DNA of 64,000 nucleotides from positions 141,617 through 205,616 of the forward strand of contig BQMJ01000049.1 in the NCBI GenBank assembly GCA_025991245.1, read 5' to 3'. A program made the position numbers and the translations under genes. Positions 9,332-19,780 of this stretch are shown here, in pieces. The DNA comes from Galdieria partita (Eukaryota; Rhodophyta; Bangiophyceae; Galdieriales; Galdieriaceae). Under the pieces are notes generated by a model. It was not told where the DNA came from. It did no database searches and saw only the letters and a list, made by a program, of their open reading frames with translations. Position 1 is the first letter of the stretch. Each line of letters opens with the position of its first letter.

Positions 9332-11714
9332 TTACAAATACAAAGAACCCGACTCCAATGCTAATATTTCGAGCTTTGGAAACCATCGATATAAAACCCC
9401 AAACTTAAAAGGAATAAAAAGAAATAAAACAAATGGAAAAATAAGTCCAGTATTCAACATGGTTGAACCACGATAGAAATTCACAGCAATAAAAAACAAT
9501 AAGACTGCTAGAGAAAGCTGAATCAAGGTGTAAATGTGAATATGAAGGCGAGGCACACGACGAATGATATGACTCGGGGGATATCTTTCAGGCTGTGTAA
9601 ACAGAAGAAGGAGGCGTTCAATTAAACCATTGCTTTGAAAGGATGCTACACCCATAAATAAAATAAATCCATACAACATCTATGGGAAGCTGATCAAGTG
9701 CAGGTTTTGCCAGAATAATCAGAAACGAAAACAAATATGCTATCAAACCTACTATTCGAACCTCTCTGGCATGAACAACGTGATAGCTTATTCTTCCCAT
9801 TGATTCTCGTTCTTCAATGTCTGCCAAAGCATAAACATGGAGTAAAGAATGAGGAAGGCCTGCATACATCCATGGCATACCTAAAATGGATGCAATTATA
9901 TTCAAAACTCCCACCACCACCATATTCCAACTATAAGCTGTTCCCTTGCGAAGCCTGTTTTCTGGTCTTTCTACAATGTAAGTACAAACGTTTTGATCAA
10001 TAAAAACAACCAAGAACAAAAGAAATCCAGTTACAGCTGCTAGAAATACATAGCCAACTTTTATCTCACCTATAGGGACTACCCAAGGCCTTCCGGTAGT
10101 AGTGGAGTAACCAATAGGACCTCTTATGTCCAGTCGTTCGACGGTGACTGGATCAAAAGCATAGCTTATCCCCGTCACTATAAGGACACCAAGGGAAGGC
10201 CCAATATCTCCAAATATACTGCGAACGGAAGGTATTAAAAGATAGCTGTCTCGAAAAAAACGAAATAACAACGCCAAAATCAAAGTCAACGAAGAGAGAA
10301 ACAAAAACAGCAATACTTGTGTATAACCACTATGCGTAATGCGAATAAATTCAGTAAACCAATACTGTATAAAAATGAAACCAATAAAGGTCTGAAAAAT
10401 TTCATCCGTAAACCTTCCCAAATAAGGAATAAGAGCAGCTGTATTAAGACAGCCTGCTAAAATCAGAAAAATGCTCATCCATATTCCAGTCCATGTATAG
10501 AATGGAAGAAACTCGAATCCCAACTTGTCCGACCATCTCATAAGTACTTGAATATAGACGACGGTGGGTCCTGTAATCATATTGACCATGAGAGGTTGAC
10601 CACTAAATATTGCGAATCCCAGACCCAGCACTCCTTGAGAAAATAAACACTCTATAACGCCAATCTGTCCATGAGTAGTTCTTTCCACAATATAACCAAA
10701 GACAATAGCTGGTAGAGTTGCTGTAAAAATCAGAAATATACTGGCAAACAAATATTTCTGCTGAGCACGTCTCTGGTTGATTTCAAAAACAAAGTCTGAC
10801 AAGTAATGTGGCAGTCGACGCTTCAAGTCAGCAATAACTAAGACAAAAGGATGCAAAAACAAAAGAGAGGCCCAATATCTCAGTAGAGAAATTGGATGGC
10901 AATGAAAACTATGATTTGCGTATATCTTTTCATTCATTATACCAATAGTTTGATTCAAAGTGGCATCATTGCTCTCGTGCTGCACATGTTGACTAAGAGG
11001 TTTGGAAGCAGTCTTCTCCGTTTGTTCTTTACGTGCCAATTGGCGTCCTACAAAACGATGGATAGCTATCCTTAGCTCATCGTCTGTTGGACAGCAAAAA
11101 CTCTCTTCACGAAAATCGGAATCTGCCAATAGACTGGCAACAGTCTTGGCAGTTTCAAGACCCGAATCAACCATAGACGTACCACTTCCAGTCAAAACCA
11201 AACCAACATATTCAGTAAGAGAGCCATTTATAGCGCCTAAATTCACAGGTTCGACAAGTTGAATTATACTTATAACTTTCCTTTCGAATTCTATATTGTC
11301 CAAAGAAGCATAACCAACTGTAAAAAAAGGCCCCTGTATACTATGTGTCCAATATCCTAGAGCCTTTCCACAACGAACATCCCAAGAAAAAGAGTCACAG
11401 TCGACTAGTGAATAATCTTCAGCCTGTAGCAGCTTCGATCTTGCTTCCTTGTGTGTTTCTTTCGTAATAAGATTTCGTCTTTCCAATAACTGCAGTAATT
11501 TGAGAATAATTTCTTGAGGATCTTCTCCTCGGAACCTGGCCTTTATCACTGAGTTTTTGTCTTTCGCCAAAGAATCCAAAACCGAGAAACTAACAAGGTC
11601 TTCCGAAAAGTCCGGTAATGTCACGGGGTGAATAACGCATTCAAAAGTATCTTCAGCGTTCCTTTGAAATACTGATAGGTCCGCTTCAGATATGGAAGGC
11701 TGATAAGACGACAT
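9332..11714 (-). CDS. SLC4/band 3-type bicarbonate (or borate) transporter, with a frameshift
   Basis: Anion exchanger or cotransporter of the HCO3- transporter family, a multi-pass plasma or internal membrane protein. ATG at 11714. Residues 1-260 are the band-3 cytoplasmic domain (PTS EIIA-like): FVGLVLT-like EYVGLVLTGSGTSMVDSG, then ETAKTVASLLADSDF. From about residue 270 come the transmembrane segments, including the hallmark SGQPLMVNMITGPTVV and FVDQN-like FIDQNVCTYIVERPE. The conserved KPALDQLP is followed in the +1 frame by LYGFILFMGVASFQ, so the coding frame breaks near 9680: the sequence reads CCCATAGATGTTGTATGG where a family member would need two more bases. The second frame then runs to 9332 (LxxIPRxxHxxT-type ending RRVPRLHIHIYTLIQL). 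Without this lesion the protein would be about 790 aa and intronless. Ion specificity cannot be read. Confidence 0.88.
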
Positions 11715-11722
11715 TCAACTTG

Positions 11723-11950
11723 TTACAGACTACCTGAATTGTGCTCGTCCGTCACCAACAATGAAAAAATTTGACTTACCCTTTTTCTGGGCATTTGTCG
11801 AAAACTTCTTGAAGAATGAGACTTTAGAGTTCTTTGAATGCATATCGTTTCAAAAACATACCTTTTAGTTTCTTTGGTTGCTTGCCTCTTTTGAAACAGT
11901 CGAGAGATTGTACAACACCGCCTTAATAGTTTTGTTACTAACCCTTCCAT
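11723..11950 (-). other. Short open frame in the SLC4 leader region
   Basis: ATG at 11950 followed by MEGLVTKLLRRCCTISRLF, basic and possibly mitochondrial-presequence-like. GTATGT and GTAAGT donors with AG acceptors lie inside, but no splice pattern that I tried joins it in frame to the SLC4 ATG at 11714. It may be a leader exon or upstream frame. Low support. Confidence 0.2.
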
Positions 11951-14118
11951 TGAAGTGCTGACTCCTCAAGTAAAAAGTTCAACTCATGAAGTATTTGTAT
12001 ATGCACTTTTCAGTATTCGAAAGCGCAACTTCAACTACCAAGAAGATACGCTTCTATTCAAAACAAAACGATAAGAATGTACGAGAAGTACAGAGTAAGA
12101 AAAGTAGATCCTGGTCTTTGATAAATCATAACACTACTATGTTGTTCATAAACTTGTTTTGCTTTCACAGGAGTAGAAACCAACGCACTGACTGGTGTTA
12201 CTTCACTCTCTTCAGCACTTGGACGTTAGTTGTTGCTACTTAAAGAATTTGTGGAAGTTATTGCAAGGAAACTTTTCTAGTGAAGGCCACTCTTGTAATT
12301 TTACAAGTACAATGCCATCACAGCAGCGAACTTGACTTCCTTTCATGAGTCTGTGATAAGACTTTTCAAATGCTTTACGTTTCTATAAACAGCACTTGAA
12401 AGCATAATTTTTCCGAAAGGTGATTGTTTGAATTTCTTGCAAGTCCTTAATCATCCATACTATTGGCACCTATGCGTCTCAAAAGCCTTACGTTCTTTTT
12501 ACTCCTTTTATCAGTAGTTGTAGAAATGTGACAGAGAGAAATGCGCACTTTGGACGAAAAGAGCGTTGTGGCATTTTTCATTCATCTTTTCTTCTCATAT
12601 GCGCACCTTTGTGATGAATTGTCAATACCGCAACTGCAAAGGAAGACTGATGATACTCCATCAAAATCTCTTATGAAAGATATTTTAAACAAACAATATA
12701 CAACTTCCTCCCTCCATCTCTAATTCAGACTAAAAAAGAACGAGAAAATTCGAGTTGTTTCCTACACAAAGGTACAATTGAGATGAATTCGTTTACGAAT
12801 GTATAGTATAAAACTCCAAATTTCTAAAAATCACAAAGTCTCTGCAACTGAATGATCTTGTCTTACTTGACTGAAAATCATTGCGCATGAAAGTGTAACA
12901 TCAAATGAAACTTGACTTGCTTTTACTAAATGATTGAACAGGTTGTGTAGAAAGTGCGGTGTTGTTGGAGTGAACAATCAAGAAATACAATTCTCCTAGT
13001 TTTCCACAATACCACATTGTATCTTACATTCGAAACATATAAATACTCTATAAGAAAGTGAAACAAGTACTACAACCACTAGTGGCACATGTTGCAACAA
13101 CTCTGGAGTCCCCATGGCTGTACGTCTCATATAGCCTTTTGATTGGTACAAAGAGCCGATGCTGAAGCTACTCTAGTGTTTCTCGTTGAGCAATGTATTT
13201 GTTATTGTAGAAGAGAAAGTTGCTTCTATCTGGCAAAAGAAGATGGACCTCCAGCAGTACACGTGGAGGTGAACTTGTAATTAATTATCTTTGAAAGTAT
13301 TCATGAGGACTCAAAGTTGTTTAAGAATTGTACTATACCAATATACTATACACGTCTTCTTGTCACTTGTTTTGCCTCAACTGTTGACAAAATTCACAAA
13401 ATATTTATGAGTTCAAGTGACTGTCGAGGTGGAGTCAAAGGTCTTCAACTTGCGAAGCCAATACCCGAGGACAGTCAAATAGTTCGTGTGTTCTCGGAGG
13501 ACTTTGCGTTTCAATGGGCGTTTAAGAGCGCAATGTGCAACGCTTAGATTATAAACTTCTTGTGAATGCCTTATGGATAACCTTTAAAGTTTTAGGAAAA
13601 TACTGTGACAGCACAAGGGTTAAAGAAGTATCATAAAGTAGCTCGTTTGCCAACAAGTAACTGATGGACTATCCCTTGATATATTAAGGAAGCTATTTGG
13701 AAGAGGTGGAATGAAACTCTAAGTTGGATAATCTCTGAACATCATTCCACTTGTATCGATATTATTCGCTTCCAATTCTTTTTTTTTGCGAAACTGGAAA
13801 AGGAACCCAACAATGATCCTATCCAAATGAATGAATCAGTAGTTGTGAAAGGAAGGACATTTCATACTGGGCTCATTATTATCATTTGTAAAATCGGAAG
13901 AATTTTAGACGAGATTCTGTTTCACAGCAAAACTCGCGCCAAACAGAGTTGAGTTCGTCTATAAGACTCATATCTTAAGAAGAGCAGAATACTTGAATGT
14001 AAATATTCCAAATTTCAATTTGACGATCATACAACCAGCATCAGATAGTAGGTGCTTCTACCCAACTTTATTCTCCATGAAGCACAACAAACAAAGTGAT
14101 TAATTCAGAAAAAGAAAA
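11951..14118. other. Gene-poor transition into the subtelomere
   Basis: No supported gene over 2.1 kb. Several short frames are present, but none has recognisable motifs or clear splicing. The segment from about 13384 to 13720 is the second copy of the relic at 8285-8720. Confidence 0.5.
13384..13720 (+). repeat. Relic pair, copy 2
   Basis: Diverged duplicate of 8285-8720 in the same orientation. Here the upstream part stays open (VDKIHKIFMSSSDCRGG and onward to AMCNA at 13547), while the part matching the 8525 frame is broken by stops. In copy 1 the reverse is true. This suggests two decayed remains of one ancestral gene. Confidence 0.5.
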
Positions 14119-16596
14119 CTAGTTAAACTCTTTTGTAATTCCAATGAGCAGTTTTGATATTATGGAAGGATCTTTTATACCTATCTTCAGTACAGAATCT
14201 TCATTCAGTCTGGAAAGCGAGATTCTACCCAATCTTGATACTTTGCTATAGCAAACAGAACACTCTTCCTCAGAAAGACCACAACGTTCTCTTAAAAAAG
14301 TATTCCAATCAAATGAAGAACTCATAGAACTTGATGCAACAACATTTTCTTCGTCAGTGATATCTTCCACTTCCATAAGATTTGTATCTGCAATTGAACG
14401 CACCCGTGAAATATGTTCATTGGACATGGACTCGAAGATTGATCTGCACCATTCTGGAAACTCTTCCCTAAACTCTCCGCGACTCGCCACACCAATTTTA
14501 TTCAACGCCTCAACATTTTCTTTTCCAAAGAATTGTTCAAGGTTACTTTGGGAAACAATGACAAGTTGCAATCTTAAAAGTGATCGACTGGTTGCTTCAT
14601 TGCTCTGAGAAACATTTTCATTCGTCAAGTAGTTGATATCCTCAACAATATTGCTTTCATTATCAGGAAATAGTACAGACTGATCGTAATGAGTGGAAAC
14701 CACCACAAACTGAAAACAAAGTTGAATAGGCGAACAAGGAAGGTTATTCAAAACCTTGACGACTCCCTTGAAAAACTTTTCGGCTTCCTTGTCAACATGC
14801 CTTCTTGAAAGTTCGCTTTCGTAATAAAATTTGAATTGAAATCCAACAACATAACGTGTTTGTCCATTCTGAAGTACAAAATATGCATCAGGACCACTAG
14901 AATTGCTATCTTTAGGAATAAAAATACCACAATGTTGCTAATGTTTTCGATAATAATCATCAAATGTAAAAGAGACATCTTTCAAGATTGGCAGAGTATA
15001 AGGTACAGTTGATTCCTTCGAATATGAAACATTGTCATGTTCAATTAAAGAACCTTTAAAAATTCCTGGAATAGCAGAATGCACAATACAAGAGGAATTA
15101 GAGTAAAGACTTGTTAATAATCGAAATCGAAAGATATTCATAAATACAAATTCAAAGAAAACTTCTTTTACCATTGAAGTGTCCGAAATATATCCAAAAT
15201 TTGACAAAGGCAAAAGCTTCGTTACTTCACGCAAGAACGGATTTTCACTATGAGCTTTCAATATAAACTCACAACAACCAATCTTGAATTGACTATTCGA
15301 ACCAACGACTTCAGTTTCAATGAATTCAGAGTAAAGCCCAAAACTTGCAACCAAGTCTATCAAATAAGTCTTCGTCCCACAAAGAGTAATTGTAAAGTCA
15401 TTTGGAAAAATAGTTCCAAGCTGATGATTTAAAAGAACAAATTGATATCTAAGAAGAGTGGAGGAATCTACTCTCTCTGGAACAATGAAAGTTGCTGAAT
15501 ATCTCTCTACATCCCTAAAGACGCTGTCCAACAAACTTTCCATATTGCTATCATTGATAATAGGATAAGCTACCGTTTTCACTTTAGCTAAGAGTGCTAG
15601 TAACGTGTTTTTTAGAATCAATGGAATTCCTCCAGTCTTCCTCTTTAACAATTCTACAAAGCGATCTTGCAAGTCATCTGAACATAAAAACCAATCCTTC
15701 AACTTCTTGCCACCATAGATGAAAAGGTTCAAATAATCTTCAATATTCTTGAGGTTAAAAGGATTCAACTGCAACATACGCAGGACCACTTTACTCGAAC
15801 GCGCATCACTCAAATGAGCTGAGATTTCTGCGGTACGACCAGCCAAGTACAAAATTACTTTTCCCGTATCAAGGAAAGGACGTATCTCCCGGAAGAAATT
15901 GCGAAAAGGGACATATTTCGGATCGTGTTCTTCAACTTGCATCTCAGTAAGTTCGCCATAGTGTTTGCTAAGAGCACTTATTTCACTCAGTTCATCAATC
16001 ATCAAAAACAAATACTGCTTCTGAAAATGTTGAAGAAGGTACCCGATAAAGGCAGAAAGTGTCGGCTGCTCCATTGTTGCGTCAGTGAATCTAACGGTTT
16101 CGTTTGTAGTTTTGCCATTGCCCTCGGCAGCTGCCCAAGCTATATTGAACGACAAGGCTTTACGAAACTCAGGATACGGAGCGTCAGGAAAAGAGCTTCC
16201 CAGTTTCAAGACAACTGACAATGTGTTTTCTGCAAAGTGTTTCCAAGAGATTTGCGGAGCACTCTGGAGGGAGGCATCGGAACAAGTGTCTAGTTGTTGA
16301 AAAACTTCTTCGTTGGAACGCTCACGTTGAGCAAAGATATTTAAATAAGCCAAGAACTGTTGTCCTAGAAAAGTTTTGCCTGCTCCGTAGATATGGGGGG
16401 CAAAACAGCACGCCGGACGAGTTAACAAAGTTCCACCATATTCCGTTGTCGTAAACTGGGAGAGGAAAGTCTCTATGATGGCCTTTATATCCTCTTCTCT
16501 GTCAATTTGTGGTTCTATCACACGAAACATATTCAAAGACTCGAAACAACCTTCAAATGGTCTTGTCAAATTACAAAGCAATCGATGATTTGTCAT
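14119..16596 (-). CDS. Family A NTPase-nuclease-SAM protein interrupted by one in-frame UAG
   Basis: 825-codon frame with a single stop, TAG at 14940-14938 (codon 553). Walker A PHIYGAGKT (Lys74), Walker B LFLMIDE (Asp201-Glu202) and TGGIP (321-325) mark a STAND/AAA-like P-loop NTPase. Just after the stop the same frame reads SSGPDAYFVL then VVGFQFKFYY, a PD-(D/E)XK-like pair (Asp570, Gln587-x-Lys589). The last 65 residues (NTFLRERCGLSEEEC, then LNEDSVLKIGI) look like a SAM domain. Whether the product is a 552-aa NTPase alone, a readthrough fusion or a pseudogene is open. The stop context is UAG CAA. The architecture recalls Crinkler/RHS proteins. The start is the ATG at 16596; MFRVIEP at residue 23 is an alternative and matches the start of the relic at 36816. 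Confidence 0.75.
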
Positions 16597-17543
16597 TATT
16601 TTCAAGTGTCGAAATGAGTGTAGTAGTTGAAGAGTTTCTAGTTAGTTATGAAGTTGAATTAGGAACATTAGTTGCTTTAATTTTAGTTGGTTTCTTTTTC
16701 AATTTGTTAATTGGAGTTTTACTTTCAACCTTGAGCTCCAATTGTTCACTTGCTTTCGTGAACTCCAAGGAACTTTTCTTCTGGTTGTTTGAACAACAAG
16801 ATAAAGTAAAATGCGCTATGTAGCAAAACTTTCAACTGGAGAAAGAAACCATATTTTAGAACAACGATTCAGAAAGAGCAAATTCCTATCACTGTGGTTT
16901 AAAACACGACTGATAAGAGATATATATGTTCTGATAGTGAACTAAATAGACTTTATAGAATGTAGTCATATTGCAATTGGCATATGTCACTAAACTATTT
17001 AGACTCGTTTTAACTATTGCTTTGAACATAAGAATGTGTCAGTGTATTTCCTTATAAGCAAAGCCCTCAGAATACTTTTAGCTTAGAGAAAGGCTGTTCC
17101 ATCAATACTTTGGTTCATCCTTGAAGATTCTTATATCTAGCCGACTTTATATAAAAGCATCCTGGAAACTTTCTACCTGATATTCTGGCTCATAACTACA
17201 TGTCTCTAGTTTGAGTGAATCTGGTACAAACGAAAATTATGTAGAGCTGGCTAAACCAAGTGAAGACACACGTTCTTCCAAAGTTTCTTTTTCATAATAG
17301 TATGAATCGATTCTAATCAAAGCTGCTGCTGATGTTTTTATTTCGAATCGATTGTTTATCTAATTCAGCTTCTTGTTTTCAGAATGGATCACCACTGGCC
17401 TCATCTTCTCTTCATATAAAATATGAAGCAAATACTTGTGACTCGACATAAGACTCAATATTCAAGATTGTCTATTTATCCCAACCCTTTGGTGATATAA
17501 TAAAACTTGAGAAATGCTGTTCTTATCAATGGTTTGTACAATA
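16597..17543. other. Intergenic region between family A and family B relic
   Basis: Upstream region of the minus-strand family A gene. A plus-strand frame (16614-16823, with a hydrophobic helix) begins only 17 bp from the family A ATG and is probably chance. Nothing else is supported. Confidence 0.4.
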
Positions 17544-18160
17544 TCATTTCCATTCTTCCAATAGAACTCGAAAACTTTCAGGGAATCCTTTTCTACAAGC
17601 AAATTCGACATAGAATGGAACTAAAGAACTGCCTTTGGCCTCCCTAAAAGAGAAGGAAGTAAAATAAACAATAGTTACACATAGTCGCCAATCAACACCT
17701 TCCGAATCCAATAAACAGAAGTCTACAATGCCACAGGAATCATCTTCTTGAAATATGATTGTGAATTCCTGATTCAAAATCCAATAAAGTATGCTCTTTA
17801 AATGAGAATCGCCTGTTACTTCTCTCTGTTTCAAGTTATCTCGACTCCTCTTCTTACTACATCGTTGGCAACTTTTGGAAAGTTTCGTTGAGTTTTGGTC
17901 GCTTTCTGTCCTACTTATTGATAAACTAGCTGACTCTGAGTTATTGGGTGCATCTTCCTTGCGGGAACGAGGCAAAAAGATATTTTCGATAGCAGCATAG
18001 ACATAATTATGATTGTAGAATGAAGATACTGAAACTTGAAACAAATATAGATGCCACTGAGTGCCAACAAAATCGACATTAATATAGTCAAATCGAGGAT
18101 ATCGTTTAGCCAATCATATCCAACAGGAACAAGTCAACTTCTTCACTGGTGGATCAAATA
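17544..18160 (-). pseudogene. Family B relic: C-terminal nuclease-like part only
   Basis: The minus strand matches the last 190-200 residues of the family B proteins: RFDYINVDFVGTQWHLYLFQVSVSSFYNHN, the KK/KR-rich linker, and the ending PESFRVLLEE. Upstream, FDPPVKKLTCSCWI is followed by TGA and then LAKRYPRF, where intact copies read ILLEERHARF, so an in-frame stop is present. No NTPase part remains. The relic ends abruptly at 18160, where sequence homologous to the 5' region of the family A gene at 42495 begins, so the fragment sits where family A coding sequence would be expected. Confidence 0.8.
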
Positions 18161-18689
18161 TTAGTGGACGAGGTGTTGAAATTGCGACTTTTCCTAATAA
18201 CGATGAAAACAGTTGTTCCTTTTCACAAGTATAACATAGAACGAACTTCTTTGTTATTTATATTCTCAAACGATGATTGAAATATTTCATGTTGAAATGT
18301 AAATTTTAAGAAAAACGTTGTCTAGTTTTTTTAGATACTGAGCATTATAACGTCTACCCCATTCATTAGAATAATACTTTTAGTTTGAAAGATTAGAGAT
18401 ATTATAAAAAGAAGGGAAGATGTAAATCTATTTCATAGAAAATTGGACTATAATTCATCCTCCCAAAGACACAACTTATCCACAAGGCCGCTATATTTCA
18501 AGCTGTCAATTTCATGGACAACTCGATTTCTGTTGGTTTGCTTGATGTGATGTCGAAATACATTTGTAGCAAATGTAAATAGTTTGATAGTTCTTGTAAA
18601 CGTTAGGAAACTTTTCTTTAGGTTGTCGAGGCAACAAGATAGTGCGACAATTGAAACATAGCTAAATTTCAACTTTAGCTTGTTTCACG

Positions 18690-18910
18690 TCTTGTTCAAG
18701 TAGTTTGGAAGTATTTTAAAAATACCTCATTCAGTTGTTGCCTTTCCTCTATTCTTGCACTATATGACTGTTTTACCAGGGCAGACAAGATTTGAAGTAA
18801 CATTTGACAACTCAGTTAGGTTTCTCTACTATTTAGATGCTCTTAGCTTTTCCAGAATTGTCTATAGTTGACTTTTGATATTTGGAGTGTACTATTTTTG
18901 AAGTTTTCAA
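18690..18910 (+). repeat. R element copy 1 (3' of family B, block 1)
   Basis: A segment of about 220 bp with the order aagtattttaaaaatacctc, ttgttg-cttcttg, gcagacaagattt, tctctactattt, tccagaattgtc and a TTGA-rich end. Related copies lie at 22747-22960, 43095-43305, 47261-47465 and 50890-51065, all in one orientation. Confidence 0.6.
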
Positions 18911-18993
18911 GACTTTTTCAGTGTGTATAGAGAGTAATGGAAACTAGAGTATATATCGTTGACTGTTGTTGGATTGTTTTATTTGTCAAGATC

Positions 18994-19183
18994 AATTCAC
19001 GGAGCGTTGTCTTTATATTGTTACTTATTATGTGAGTTTCAATAATATGATGTCATTGAGAGTTTTCCTAGACGGGCTGACAAAGTAGAATTCACGGAGC
19101 GTTGTCTTTATATTGTTACTTATTATGTGAGTTTCAATAATATGATGTCATTGAGAATTTTCCTAGACGGGCTGACAAAGTAG
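18994..19183. repeat. 95-bp tandem duplication
   Basis: Bases 18994-19088 are repeated at 19089-19183 with one mismatch (gagagtttt against gagaatttt). Block 2 has a single copy at the corresponding place (about 43400-43495), so this duplication followed the block duplication. Confidence 0.95.
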
Positions 19184-19780
19184 ATAGAGTCAATAATTGA
19201 TCCTGCATTTCTTTGCAATTCAGTTATATACTCTATGGATTATGAAACACTTGTTCTGTAAATAAGTTGATTTAAAAGATGAATATTTGTTTTTTATCAA
19301 CATAATTGTCTTCAAAATGACAACTTCTGTGTCTTTGCTGACAGGTGCTTGGTTCTCTTTGTGATCGATGATTTCTCCTCCAACAATTTCATTAGCAAAG
19401 AATCATTTATCTGACAGACTTTAAGAGCTTCCTGAATACTTTCTGAATGATCGTTTGGCTGAAAAGCATGTCTCCAAGTTTGAAACAATGTGATTCTATA
19501 CAACTGGAGATACCCAATAAAGACGCTCTCCAAAGCTGGGTACTTGAAATTGAGGTTGTGTGTTGATTTTCATCCAAAGTGCTAAAAATGACTTTGTTTA
19601 GGATATATACATCTTCTATTATTGTAAACCAATCATCCATATCAGACTTTCTGCTTCCACAATGATTCATCATTGGCTTGCCAGCCAAGCAAATAAAATA
19701 TTAAAACATATCATTTATCATAGTCTTTGTAAATCGTAAAGCTCTAAACAACTTTGCTTCCATCAAAGGATCGTAAAACA

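Noticed and set aside
16614-16823. Plus-strand small membrane protein
   Set aside because: It starts 17 bp from the opposite family A ATG and shows no motif beyond one hydrophobic stretch.
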